Shown: in pieces, positions 22,690 through 35,800 of the stretch | Layout: each line of letters starts with the position of its first letter | Numbering within the stretch: the first letter of the stretch is position 1 | Origin: Aralia elata | Lineage: Eukaryota; Streptophyta; Magnoliopsida; Apiales; Araliaceae | Assembly: GCA_034770075.1 (NCBI GenBank) | Contig: CM068383.1 | Span: 6,181,415 to 6,245,414, forward strand | DNA: 64,000 nucleotides | Reading direction: 5' to 3' | Translations under genes and position numbers: made by a program | Notes under the pieces: model-generated | The model's database searches: none | The model's input: only the letters and a program-made list of their open reading frames with translations | Told to the model about the DNA's origin: nothing

Positions 22690-25210
22690 ATTTTCAAAAG
22701 CGAACTAAAGACGAATCGTCGTCTTTGGTGTATATGGCGACGATTCGACCCGTCGCCAAAGATTGCATGGCTACGACGACGGGTCAAATCGTCGCCATAG
22801 ACACCAAAGACGACGGTTCGTCTTTGATTTGCTTGTTAAGGTTCGCTTTAAAAAACTTCCCTATATATATATATATAGTTCTCCATTAAACGAACGAGAA
22901 CCGAGAAAATATTTATGGATTTGGATTTAGTAAGTTTAAAATTTTCAAACAATAGTCAATATATAGTTCTCACTTTTTTTTTTCTTTTGCTTTTTTTTTT
23001 AAACTCAAGGGGGCAGAATTTATAAGTTAGTAAACTCAAGGGGGCAGATTAATAAAAAAGTTAAACTTGGTGCATCAAAAAAAAATTTCATTAGTTACAA
23101 AAGGCTGATCTATTGTTTGCGGTGAGAATTTCTAGTTGAATTTCAATATCTTTGAGTACATATTTTTATGGGTTATAGTTTTATGTAACTAAATTAACTC
23201 TTATTTTACATATGTAATCATCCAAAAAACATAAAATTATCTAAAAAATTTGGCTCAAGGGCGCAGCCCCCGAACCCCCGCCAAATTAAAATCCGCCCTT
23301 ACTGAAAATAATTTCTAGATGCGCCCCTGTATATATATAACACAGATTTAGGGTTTCATATGTTGGACTATGTGATTCAACGTCAATGCAACTTTTACGG
23401 ATCCAACATTTCTATAGAGGCTTGACATTAAAGAACTTAATATTTTTAACTTCGCGAAATCTGTGTCCAAAAAATATGGGGTATAATGATTAGTGACTAA
23501 TAATACCTCACAACTGTATGATCGATCCCCAAGTTAAAATGAGAGTGAATTAATGGAGTACTGAAGGGGAGATAATTAAGTTACCAAAAATATAATTAAC
23601 GGTGATTGGTGGTACACACACGGATAATATTCTTTAATTTGGTTATGTTTTTAATTTTTATAGTAAAGAATTTATTTTTGAAATTTGTTAATGTTGATAA
23701 AATATATATCTTTGAAACAAGATTATATCTAAATGTGTTATTAAAAACCTTAGTATTCTTATTCTTTTTATGATTGAATTAAGTTGTAGTTTTTTTTGTT
23801 TTTTTTGAACACACTCGAACCCCCAACCTCAGGGTTAATATGTGTTAGGTAATACCACTCGGGCCAAAGACGTTCGGTAATTAAGTTGTAGTTTTTGCAA
23901 TAAGATCATGCATGGCAGAAAATAAAGAATAATTAATGCCTCACCATAAACGCATCGCCTGCGATGACCACAAAAGATGAAGGCCTGTTCTCAAACCCAA
24001 TCCACTCTCCATTCTTTGTTTCTACTTCCAATCCATTTACTTGATTTTGCTGAAGTACAGTTATGAAGGTCTTGTCAGTATGAATGCGAAGGCCGATATT
24101 CGACTCCTTCATCTTGGGGCTTCTATATTTTGTGCCTCGCAAAGTGTAGCTATACGAATCACTACTGAAATGGGAATCACAATCCTTAATTACTCCATAG
24201 CTTTGGAATACCATTCTCTTCACCATTTGTTCTAGCTCCGATGCTTTCTTTGCGTATGACAGCAGTGTTGTACTAATTAATATATAAAGCACAAAAATAA
24301 AATAAATAAGTAAAAGCTCTATTGAATAGAAAACGCAACTAGGGATATATTTTAATTTTTTGAAGTCAATTTACAAAGTACTAAATTTCAAAACTAACGT
24401 GAAATTCATTTAAATTTTGAAAGTAACAAATATGAAACTCCACACGTTCCACAAAAGATCAGTCTCATTTGTTAAATTTAATGATATAATTTTGTTTCAC
24501 GTTTACCTCTAAATAAATTAAGTATTTAGTTTAGAAGTAATGACCCGATAATAAAATTGTAAGGATAAAGTTGAGAACGTTATATCATTTCATAATTCAT
24601 ATTATCATAAAAAGATATTAGAATTTTTTTTGGAGCAATTCTTTTAAGTTTTTTTTTGTTATTAATGAGACTTTTTTTTATGAAATAGATGACATAATTA
24701 GTAATATCTTTTTTATATTTGTTTATGATAAAATCAAATAAATTGCTTCGAAAACTTGAAATATATTTTTAATTTTTTGAAGAGAGGGAGTACTAATAAT
24801 TATGAGGCTTAGATTAGATTAAAGTGGTCATACCAGAAGTTATCATTTCCAGAAGGCCACATGATATCTGTGAAACTTTGAGTTCCTTCAGGTGTATTCA
24901 CTCCTCTAATACCTATACTTTCATATAGAGGAAACATAGCATTTGGTGCAACATGACCAAAATATTGGTTATTGGAAAGGTTCTGAACTTTGGTTTCTGT
25001 CGGGAGGGAAAATAATTCTTCTAAACAAGTGAGCATTTTGTTGCCAAGCTCTACAGAAATTCCATCGTATATCGCGACGAAACAGCCGTATTCTTCAAGC
25101 GCCTGCCGGACATCTTCACATGATGCAATCCAAGAACTTGAACCTGCAGGCTTAAAATTTTCATGTGTCAGATCTAGAACAGGAAGCTTTGGCAGTTTAT
25201 TTGAAGCCAT
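22280..25210 (-). CDS. AOP-like 2-oxoglutarate-dependent dioxygenase (copy 2)
   Basis: Three minus-strand exons, 25210-24834, 24272-23945 and 22546-22280, with GT-AG introns at the same positions and phases as copy 1. They encode 323 residues. The protein begins MASNKLPKLPVLDLTHENF and shares LYESIGI, QNQVNGLEVETKNGEW and PEELVDDEHP with AOP1-type oxygenases. Iron ligands are His190 and Asp192 (HTDK) and His247 (YHRV); Arg258 (RYSITI) should bind 2-oxoglutarate. It ends in a slightly longer tail (AAVGEPLTA) than copy 1. Intron 1 keeps sequence similarity with intron 1 of copy 1. Intron 2 contains a foldback element at a TA microsatellite. The enzyme is probably cytosolic; the substrate cannot be told from sequence. 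Confidence 0.9.
22652..22685. repeat. (TA)n microsatellite
   Basis: A TA run in intron 2 of dioxygenase copy 2, directly left of a foldback element; a second TA run (22862-22878) lies directly right of it. Confidence 0.95.
22686..22861. mobile_element. Micron-like foldback element 1 in TA repeat
   Basis: A 176-bp near-palindrome. The left arm contains AAAGCGAACTAAAGACGA and GGCGACGATTCGACCCGTCG; the right arm carries the complements, ending GGTTCGCTTTAAAAAAC. TA microsatellites flank both sides. The arm motif GGCGACG resembles that of the elements at 52506-52758 and 52829-53060, but the outer ends differ. No coding capacity. Confidence 0.8.
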
Positions 25211-25736
25211 GATATTGAGGTTTTAGTAATGTACTGTTAGAGAACAACCAGGAGCTTCTTTGATTAGTTTATGGTTTTATGCATGTATTGTGATAGCTAG
25301 AAAAATACATAAATAAACAAAAATAAAATTTAAAAAATAAAAAGAATCTTAATTAGGCCGATTGAAAAAAACGAGGAAATTTAGATTAAGAATAATGGTG
25401 GCTTGATTGCGTTGGAAAATGTGTTTAATTAGTTGAATCCGTCAAGGGGTTATGGTTTCATGCATGTTCCTTTCAAAATTAACATATATAATTAATTAAT
25501 TTTGATCTCAAATCTTTTGGTTGTGGTTTTATGCCTTGTTTTCATTTACAAGATTACTTCATTGTTTTTTCCGCAGCCAGACAATTATGTTTTTAATATA
25601 AATCTGGAATTACAAAAGAATCTATGTTTTTAAACAAATGGGCTGGATTCCCCATTTGTCCTTCCAAGTTACAAATCAGTTCAAAGTAGCTCCTTATTTT
25701 ACAAAGTGAATTACACTTTCATCCCCATAGTTGCTA
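25211..25736 (-). promoter_or_regulatory. upstream region of dioxygenase copy 2
   Basis: Presumed promoter and leader of copy 2 on the minus strand; AT-rich, without the tandem repeats seen upstream of copy 1. GGTTTTATGC occurs near 25270 and recalls the copy 1 repeat, but weakly. No other feature. Confidence 0.35.
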
Positions 25737-25995
25737 CTCCCTCCGTCCCAAATTAATTGCTCAGTTTTAATTTTTTAAAGTCAAATTGACCATTTTTAAA
25801 ACTAATCGTTTTACTATTTTTGCTAAAATATAGGTGAAGAGATTATAACCAAAAGAAAGTATATACAATTTATTACTAACCCCAATTTTTATAATTTTAG
25901 AAATATATTTATATATGCTTAATTATTAATTTTAAAAATAGTCAATTTGACTTAAAAAAAATCAAAAGTGAGTAATTAATTTGGGACGAAGGGAG
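25737..25995. mobile_element. Stowaway-like MITE, copy 2
   Basis: A 259-bp element with TA on both sides. The left end is CTCCCTCCGTCCCAAATTAA and the right end is complementary, TTAATTTGGGACGAAGGGAG. These ends are diagnostic of Stowaway (Tc1/mariner-type) MITEs. Confidence 0.9.
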
Positions 25996-26175
25996 TACTT
26001 ATCAATTATGTTCCTTAAGCTGAATTTTTTTTTCAATTTGAGTCATGTGCTGGTCATGCATGTGCATTTTAATGAGGGTATTATTATTTTTAAAACTTAA
26101 ACAAACAATAACATAAAAAGCAAGGTCTAGCTAGAAAAAATATGAGAAAAGGAAAGAAAATAAATATATAATTTA

Positions 26176-26227
26176 CACACACACACACATATATATATAT
26201 ATTTACACAGAGAGAGAGAGAGAGAGA
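26176..26227. repeat. compound microsatellite (AC)n(AT)n(AG)n
   Basis: Consecutive AC, AT and AG dinucleotide tracts interrupted by TTTACAC. Confidence 0.95.
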
Positions 26228-26266
26228 ACGTGTCATAAGAGGTGAACATTTGTTAATTAGATTATA

Positions 26267-26529
26267 CTCCTTTTATTCTAAATTATAAGATCATTGTTGA
26301 TTTTAGAAAGTCAATTTAAAACATTTTTAATTTCACAATTAAGATGATTCATTAAAAATTATGAAACAATTAATAAATGTTACAATGAGTAATATTTTTT
26401 AGATAATTTATAATATTTATTATTGAATTGACTAAAATTAAATATTTTCATATTAATTTTGAATTTAAAAATATTTTAAATTAACTTCAAATAGTTAATA
26501 TTAATCTTATATTTTGAAACCGAGAGACT
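26267..26529. mobile_element. degenerate Stowaway-like MITE
   Basis: The left end CTCCTTTTATTCTAAATTAT follows TA; the right part has AATCTTATATTTTGAAACCG as a diverged complement. The interior resembles other members but is eroded. Confidence 0.5.
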
Positions 26530-26769
26530 TTTAGGAAAAATTTCACTTTTTCATAAGGAGTTGTTAGTGTTCCCTGATCTAACCAATAATTTTTCATAAT
26601 CATTAGTGTTCACTGATATAACCAATAAAATCCAGATAATCTGATCACGTCATTTTTCATTTTTCTTGATATTCTTTAATGATTATTTTATTTCAGTCTA
26701 ATTCAGAGTGTCAGCGCAGAAAATTAAAATTATGAGAACAAGAAAAGATGTATTATCTTCTCATCAAAT

Positions 26770-26771
<2 letters not shown>

Positions 26772-26823
<52 letters not shown>
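26772..26823. repeat. (TA)n(TG)n microsatellite
   Basis: A TA tract running into a TG tract. Confidence 0.97.
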
Positions 26824-27238
26824 AAGCCAAGAGTATCCAATTTCCAATCAAATTAACTTAATTTAGTTGGTTGAGTTGACTTAGATAAATCGACTCAAAT
26901 TAAATTAATAAATTATTATTCATTAATTTTACATTAATGAACTATTCATTGAATTTTTATTTTTTATTCTATTCACTTCTTCTCTCACTACTATAGTCTT
27001 TCTCTTCTTTTTTTCTTTTCTTATTAAGTAGCAAAACCCAAAAATTTAACACTTTTCAACTTCATCAATATATACCTTCAAAATTTAATAATATAAATTA
27101 AATAAAAGATAGATAATCCTGGGTGATGTTAGGAGTTTCAAATTTTTAGTCTTAAAATGTCTCAAATGATGTATGATCATAACATTGATTTGGTAGATCT
27201 TATATGATTAGTAATGCCATATATTATCATTAAAATAT

Positions 27239-27629
27239 GGATTTAGCTCTCTTCCATTACATTTTCCCTCCAATTCCATCAAATACACTATATTTTTATA
27301 ATTTTAAATAGTATAATTAAGATAACACCGGTCAGTTAATTTATATTATTGAATAGTATAAATATTGTTCCAAAAATGAAAGTAATCCAACATTTTTTTA
27401 CCATTTGATGAACATGTGGATTTTCATCAAAATTTCAATGATTGAAAATCCTTTTACAGTTTTTAAGTTAAATTTATTTTTAATGATTTTAATTTTTGGT
27501 GTAATTGTTCTTAATATCATCAACTATCTATTAACATATTTTGATCATTACTAACAAAATTATTAAGATCAAATAATTGGTGCAGTAGATGGAATTGGAA
27601 GAAAGATGCAATAGAGGGGAGTCAAATCC
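27239..27629. mobile_element. Mutator-like MITE with 9-bp target duplication
   Basis: A 391-bp element starting GGATTTAGCTC and ending GAGTCAAATCC, with imperfect terminal inverted repeats of about 45 bp that share CTTCCAATTCCAT-like sequence. It is flanked by the perfect 9-bp repeat TTAAAATAT (27230-27238 and 27630-27638), the size made by Mutator-like transposases. Its right half contains the same arm sequence as the foldback MITE at 13206-13424. Confidence 0.8.
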
Positions 27630-27719
27630 TTAAAATATTTAATATTATGTCATTTGAGACAAAAATTTGAAACATTTAGTATCACTCTATAATTATTTAT
27701 ATTTTCAAATTCAGGTACA

Positions 27720-27720
<1 letters not shown>

Positions 27721-27754
<34 letters not shown>
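27721..27754. repeat. (GT)n(AT)n microsatellite
   Basis: GT dinucleotides running into AT dinucleotides. Confidence 0.96.
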
Positions 27755-27954
27755 GCACATTTTCTTCTACACTATTTATATATATTTACCACCAAAGAAT
27801 TTACATATATTTACTATTACTCAGCAACATACTTATATACGGAGATATATGTATACAATGGATAAAAGCTATATGTACTTCTTTACTCTTTTTAATTTTT
27901 TTCTTTTTCGTACAACTAATTTGACATTGCGAGGTGGCTTGGGATGATACTTAG

Positions 27955-29864
27955 TATATGTATGATGGAAAATTCACAAATTTCTCACTTCTATTTTTTT
28001 TAAAAAAAATTTAATATTTTTGAATTTGGGTTTTATAATTTTTGAGAAATGCAATTGTCATATATTGCCTATAAGATTAATAAAGGTGTCTAAAATTTTG
28101 GCTTTTGTAAAGACTTAATAAAATTCGGTACAAGAGAATGTTTTTGAAACTGCCTTGTTCAATGAATTACAATATCAAAGACAACAATTTACATCACTTC
28201 TAAAGTTTCGTACAAAAGATATCGCCTTTTACCAATCCAAAAAAGAAAATAACAGTGTGATTTCAATCATGCATTTTAGGTAAATATAACATATCATGAC
28301 CATTGTACTAATATATAATCGGTACCACTTTTTGCTTTTACCAAATAGTCAAATTTATAAAACCGTAAGATGAAGTTGAGTCGAGCTTGAATACGATTAA
28401 AAGTAAAATAAAACGATATGAGACGAGTTTGAATACTAAATTTCAAACTTGATTTATTTAATAAATACTTTGAGGTTGAGATTAAGTCTTAAGTTGAGAC
28501 AGAGTCGAACTTGAGCCAAGTTAAAATTAAACGAGTTAAATTGAACTCGATCAAAAACGAATTTAATCTAGTTAAGTTAAATATATTTAAATTATTAAAT
28601 TAAATTAATGTTATATATAATTTTTTCTATGTATAATGAATAATTAAAAATTTTGAAATAATTAACTATTAGAAACTAAGCTTAAGCGAGCTTAAAATAA
28701 TTAAATATTAAGAAGTAAGTTTAAGGGAGCTTAACTAAAGCTTAATCATGTTAATGTTAAACTCAACATCAAACTTGAGCTTGACATGAATACCTTATAT
28801 ATAAAAGCAAGAAATGAGATAAATTAATTTAATTATCCGAATTAACTCATCAATTAAAATGAGTTGACTCGAATAGTCTCTGAGTTAACTCGATTTAAAA
28901 AAAAAATTAAAATTAAGACTTTAGACCTTCTATATTCAACTATGCAAAATCTTTTTGGGAGTTATAAGTGCACGCACTTAATCACTTAAAATTAATAGTC
29001 ACTCTTTAATTGTTCATATAAATACTTCGTATATACACTATAGAAATAATACCAAAAATCTATGTTTTGTATAAATAGGTCTCTATTAATTCCATCCTTT
29101 ATTCTTCACCATATCCTTCAATTACTTTCACTTTTATTTTCTGAATATATTTTGGATAATTATAGTTAAGAAAATAGAGAGGAAGAGCTGTTATTCAGTA
29201 AGTATATTTCAACAAGTTTAAGGGTAGATACGTTAGTGAAACTATATGTATTTACCATTTTCATCTGATATAAACAATATTTTTATATATGCCGTTCATT
29301 TTATTTAACCACATAAATACTTTGATCAAATACTATTATTTTTAATATAAATAATTGTTAATAAATAAAGTCCGTGTCTCGCACGGACTATTACAGTAAT
29401 AACAATAATAATGTTACACCTCGGTTTTATATTGAAACGTGTGGAAAGAATTTGTCTGTATATAAAAAATTAAGTTGTTAACTATAATAACTTTAATTAT
29501 GGCTTTGAGGTGAATTTGTGATGAATTAATATAATTGAAGAAATTAGCAGTTTAGTGTGTTGTTTGGATAAATTTGATCCTAATTAAATTTGTTTGGGAC
29601 TCAATATTTAACCTAATTAAATCGTTACACATGAACTGGTGACCTAATACTATTTATTTTGACTAAAAACTTGAATTTAATTATAACTCTCCATGTGTCA
29701 TCTTCCCTTTGATTTAAAGATGATGTAATACACCAAAACATCCTACCGGCCTGATTTATGGAAGGACACTTCTATCTCACCCGAAAACCCTTTCTCCTTT
29801 CCCCTTCTCTTTCTCAGTTAACGGCAGTTCTCCTTTCTCTTTGTTAATTGCCGAGAGTTTCCAG
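27955..29864. other. intergenic region upstream of HUB1
   Basis: AT-rich. From about 28370 to 28800, short motifs such as CTTGAGC, GAGCTTG and ACGAGTT recur, as in a common class of dispersed plant repeats. A perfect 8-bp hairpin lies at 29369-29389. The last 150 bp before the HUB1 ATG are pyrimidine-rich and form its likely leader. No gene. Confidence 0.5.
29369..29389. repeat. short GC-rich hairpin, possible Helitron 3' end
   Basis: AGTCCGTG and CACGGACT pair around a five-base loop in an otherwise AT-rich setting. Plant Helitrons end in such a hairpin about 10 bases before CTRR. The expected CTRR is not present here, so the call is weak. Confidence 0.3.
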
Positions 29865-32800
29865 ATGAGCAGGAAGGGCAATTCAACGTCGATCTCTCCA
29901 TTATCGGCGACCCAATTCAACGGCGATCTCTTCAATCATACGATGGAATACCAGGTAAGCCCTTCACCTCTTTACACTGAAGTTTCTTAGCATATCCGCT
30001 GCAATTTCATTCATCAAATTCATGTTAATTTGCTTGTCAATTTCATGTCTTGATGCTCTGATTACATGCTGTTGATAGCAACCCATTTCTAGGGTTTTAT
30101 TTTTTATTTTATTATTTTTTTTGCTCGGGAACTGAAGGGGAATCGCCAAAAATGGCGAATTGGTTCTCGAATTTACCACTTCATGGGTCGCCCAACTCAG
30201 TTAGTGGTTAATAGGGGAGGGGCAATTGAGTTTATCCGAATTTGGGTTAACTATTCTTAATTGTTGGGGAAAGTGCTTGGTTGGTAATTGTATATAGTCT
30301 TAGGTTGTTTACCTGAAGCATTACTAAAAAGTAGGTCGTCACCATGTTGTTCTCTTTTACTGCACCACAAGTGGTTAGTTTGGATTTTAACGATTTTCTT
30401 TTCCATGCTGCTTTAGCTTGATACCAAAGTGCTTCAGTTCCAAAATTTGAAGCTTGTTCAGAAATTAGAAGCTCAAAAGGCCGAGTGTACTGCTCTTGAG
30501 AACAAATTCAGTCAGCTGAGGGATAAGCAATTACCATATGATAAAACATTGGCAGAGGTCAATAAGACTTGGGAAGAGGTACCTATGGTGCATATCACTG
30601 TTTTGGATTTTCTTTAATTTATCTTCGATTACTGTAATAACTTAAAATTTGTATATTTCTTGATTGAAAGTTTGAGTCTTTTTAGGTGGTTGATGACTTG
30701 GAAACAAGATCTGCTCGCATGAAGGAATCAACTGGCCTAGGTCTAGATGCTAAAACCAAATCGGCTGATAAGGGTTAGTTTTCTTTGCCGACAGTTGTAT
30801 TACGGCTATTTCTCTTTGCATAATTTGTTGATTTTGTCATCATGTATTACTCAGGCATATGTTCCTCAAATAACATCATTATTAATTTATCAATGACTCT
30901 GGTTTAGTTTCTCGTAGTACTTTAGGTTGATGGAGCACTGCTCCCGTCCTTAGGTTGTATTTTAGTTGGTACTTATTACAAACTTCAAAACTGTTCAATT
31001 AATGTTAATATTTTTGCTAGATTCAGATGTTTTATTATTTTATATTCTTTCCTTTTAATTTTTTTTTATAAAAAATTTATATTTTATTTTTTTTGCTTCT
31101 CTTCCTACTTTTTTGCTTGCACATGGAATTCATTTCTAGCCAACCCTAACTAATTTGGGATGAATGACTTTGTTGAATTGAGTTGAGGGTTTGTATTACA
31201 TAGTCCGGATTGAGGGGATAAATAGCAGGGTATATACATACATACATATATAGATATATAGATATAGATATATATGTAGATATATACCTGTAGGAACTCC
31301 TGTCATCCTCTACTTTTCCTTTCACTTTCTCCTTCTCCACCAGCTTTTGTTATAAACAAAATACATCAGTTTTAACAGAAGTGCATTATATCATTTTGTC
31401 TTGTAAGAATGATTGGTGTGTTGCCTGGTCAAGATGAGGCCCACAATGTATTGCATGCTTTTTCTGGAATATGTATTTACATTCATTCTGTGTACGTGAG
31501 GCTCGTTATTATTGTATTTCTAATTTTGGGAAGATATTAGTATTATGGTATCAAACTAGTGTGTTATTAACTTAATCCTTACGAAGTGGAGTTTAAAAGT
31601 TCACTCGTTTTCGGATTTTGTATGCCTGTAAATGAGTTTCATACTTTTCTAGTTTTGGAGGATTCTCATCCTCTCAAAGTTATTAAAGGTGCTCTAAGGC
31701 ACGCGCGTAGGCCCATGAGCCAAGGCCCATCCAAGCGAAAGGTCGGCGCCTCGCTTGCTTAAAGGCCCAACAGTTTCAACAAGGTGTGTGCCTTTGGGAC
31801 CTAGGCGTAAGTCCCAAGGCGCACGAGGCCCTTGTTTCTTTGAATTTAAACCAAGTCAATCAAATCTGTCCATTTTTTAATCTAATATGATCTGAGCCAC
31901 TCATATTTACCTAGTCTAGCCTCTTTAACAAAACTAAAAGAGAGAAAAACATATTCGGCAGCGGCAAAAGTTAGAAAGAAAAGAGAAGAGAAAAGAAAAA
32001 GAAGAGAGAAGAAAGAGAAGAGATACATACCTTTGCAGCAGATCTATCCGTGATCTGCGACAACCGATCATCACTCTTAAGCGTATAATGACCACTGATT
32101 GTATGGAATCTTTCTCTTATCTTCTGATTGCTTCTTTTCCATTTCTCTTCTAACTATTTTCTTTATTTTCTTTATATGGATTACCTTAAAAACTCATTTG
32201 TTTTCTATTTACTTTACATGGGTTTTCTTCAAAAATCATTTTTTTTTTTTAAAATTTACTTTACATTGATTGCCTTGATAACTCATTTATTTTCTATTTT
32301 CATCTAATTCTATTTTGATTGTTTGGTTTGGGTTTTCTAGTGTTCATTGTTTCTTTACTAGCTATTTTTATTGCAATTTGCAAGTGTTCACCTTTAAATG
32401 ATCTGATTATTGGGTTTACGGAAATAATTGTGTCCCATATATACACATGTATGTTAAATGTGTATAACAAGCTTTCATCGTTTAGGAGTTTGATCTTTCA
32501 TATGATTATATATATATATATATATGATCATATATATATATATTGTACTTTTTCGATTGTTTTCCTTAGTTCGATGATGCGGGCGCCTCGCCTCGCCTTG
32601 CGCCTAATCCTAAGGAGACCTTTACGCATTGTTGCGCCTTTCGCCTTTAATACCTATGCATCCTCTTATCTTTTTGTTATCTCTCTTTTCCTAATTAATA
32701 TTATTTTCTATGTAGAAGAATGAATAACATGACATGTTACATATCAGCCAAATGTAGAAAGTCCTAAATTTTCCTTCCCATGATCTCTCTATTGCTTTCT

Positions 32801-35800
32801 TATCTTTTCTAAATATTCTAAGAATCCGACTTTACTGTGTGCTTGTGTATATATTATATAAATATATAAACCAGTATCTGAAAAAGGCTTTTCTTCCTAT
32901 CTCCCCCATAAGAAAATGCTTTGGTGCATATGTGTTTTTTTGTGTATATATCCATTTTAGTCGAGAAAGTAACGTTAAGAATAATCCATGCTAAATGCAA
33001 GAAAAAGTTCCATTGAAGTGTTGGTGAATTGGTTATAAGTGGACTTAGTAGTTGTTGGTGGTCTTTTGGAGACTGGGGCTTATCTATCTTTACTCCCTCT
33101 TACAACAAAGTAAATGGTATTCTCCAGAAGCAAATAAGTATCATGTTTTTTTGGACCAGTTGATGTCTTCACCCGATTTAGCAACATGTGAAATATGTGG
33201 CATTGTTAGTGCAAGTTACGTATGTCCCTCTTATTTTTTCTCTCTAGGTGTCTCCCTGAAAATAGGTTAATTCAATTTAATTAGAAATCTTCAAGTTTAT
33301 TGTGCGCGTGCGGATGCCTATCCAACCATTTATTTTTCTTACTCAAGCCACTACCTTTTCTCCATCGCAATTGGTGTTTATTTTATTTCTTCTTCTCCAT
33401 CTCTTTGGTTCATTTTAACTTCTTGACTTCTCAAATTCTGTTTCTTTGATAACATGTTTTTTTTCCATGTATCGCTTTTTCTTTTCTCCTAGTGTGTATT
33501 TGTTTAATTTATAAATTCCAGTTCTTTGTTCTTCTAATTAATTTCAGTATCTATTTGCCATCAAATTTCTGTTAGTCTCTTTATTCCCCCGGCGTGAATC
33601 ATTCATAAGTTGATTAATTTTTGTCACACCCCGTCTGTGTCTTTTTAAATTTATTTTTTAAGCACAATAAACCTTTCACACTTGTTGGTCTGCCCTACTG
33701 GTTTATTGTTGGGACGTCTATACATCACCCTCCTATTTGAAGTTGCACACTTATGTTGAAATGGGCAGTGTTACAGCTAAACGTACTTTCAAATTGTGTT
33801 TATGAGAATATATTTGAAAATTGAATTTTTCGTTGCTGACACGATTGTTAGGTGGTGCTTCGTCTTCCATTGAGGATGTATTTCTTAGCCGACTTTTAGA
33901 AACAGGTGCAACTGAATGTAGCTCTGTGAGTAACATTCCGAATCAGATTGATGAAGATAGGAGAACTGCCGCTGAAAGGACCAAAAACATATTATGTAAT
34001 ATTGCAGATGCCATTAATGGTTTGTGGAGCTTGAAGGATGGATTATCTGCTGCAGCTTTGAAGGAACTTCCAGAAGATGGTGAGACTAATTGTGTAGATT
34101 TACTGTTTGAAGTATCTGTTATCAGCCTACTTTTCTGTATCCTTTCCCTCAGTTCTTTCTATTTGCTGCTCCCTTATGTAGGTTCATGTAGGCAAAATAA
34201 AACTGGTGATTTAGAAAAGGAAGTTAAGAATTTGAGATTGGTAATAAGTGATCTTCATTTAAAGCACAGATCATTGGCTAGGGAAATGCAGAGCCACCGA
34301 GATACAGATGCAAAGAATAAAGCTGATCTTAAACGTTTGAGAGGTAAATTTCTCACCTTTGCTAACATCTTATTTTCCGTATTGACTGAATTAAGTTGCA
34401 TTTGCAAATAAATTAATATGATTGCGAGCTCATTTTTTTAAATAGAAAATGTTGCTCTTCTGTAGGCCTGATTGAGTAAATCTGTTTAGAATATCACATG
34501 CCTGTTTCCTACATAGAAAGGGTGAGTGTTAGAACTTGTTAAACTTTCTATAAAGGAGTCTTGATTTTTGGTTCAGGAACCTCTGTTCCTTAAGGATGAG
34601 TTACTTCTTTTGTGATCCACATCTTTAATTATTCTTATTCTTATTTTGAGCTTTGATCTTTCAACATAGATTTTTTTTATGCAAAAATTATGAATGCATA
34701 TTAGTAACTTGCCCGTAATGCTCGTGGATATGTTGGTGGAATTTGTATCTTAAAATGACTGGATTTGGGTTTTTATTTATATGTGCCATTTGTTGCTGGG
34801 TACATACACTCGTTATAGACTAGCTCTCAGGAAGTTGGGATTGTCATTTACTTGCTCCATATATTGTTCTTCTATGTGGAGATATACATATGTTAGAATG
34901 CAGGCGTCTGTGTTCTCCGCATACTCTGTATTATATTTGTCTGAATGGTATCCATTTCTAACTGTATGAAATCTGATTGGTAAGCTACAGACCATTTAAA
35001 TCAGCAGTAATTATTGAGCCACTTCATTCTTCCAAGTATGCAATGTTCTTAAGACATTTTCTTGTACAATGAAGTTACTCTTTAGTTGTTGTGACCTGCC
35101 CATGTATATCTATAATTTGTTAAATTAAGTAACTCTAAGAAAGGATCTGCAATATAATAGTTGTGTTAGAGAATAACAACGCAGCGAAAATAATAGTAAA
35201 GAAAAATCTAAAGAAAACAATCACACAAGTCACAAGATTTATGTGGTTCAACCAAAACGTTTGAGCTATCTCTTAAAAAATTCGTACATAATACAATTGC
35301 AGGTTCCCTCCTTATATAACGAATATAAGTAACCCTAATTCACCCGAAAGTACAAAACTACCCCTCCATATTTGGGCCGGAGGTGCTGCCCCCGGACCCC
35401 TTCTAAATTATTTGTAGCGCCCGGAGCGGAAGGAACGAGCCCAATTACCTTTTGGATGGCTTTATAATCACCTTTGAATTAAAGTTTGGATCAGGCTTCA
35501 CCAATAACAAGTTGCTTATGATTTGTTAAATTAAATGCAAGTATCTGATTTCTCTTGTTATGCCCATTTTTATTGTTGTTTTTTCTATATCAAATATTAA
35601 GGGAGATCCAGGTGCTATGCAGTTCTTGCAGTCTAGCAAGTTTATATCTGTCTCTTTTTGAATAGAACTTCTAATATTGTTTCTGTTTGCTGAACATATG
35701 ATATATTCCAGTAGCCTCTTTATTATTCAGTCAAATTCTACAACAAATTTTATTACTACTCTTTGGTCTGACTTATTGTTATGAAATTGGTACTTTCTAG

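Noticed and set aside
27667..27947. Two overlapping small frames rich in Tyr and Ile
   Set aside because: They are translations of the GT/AT microsatellite and its flanks.
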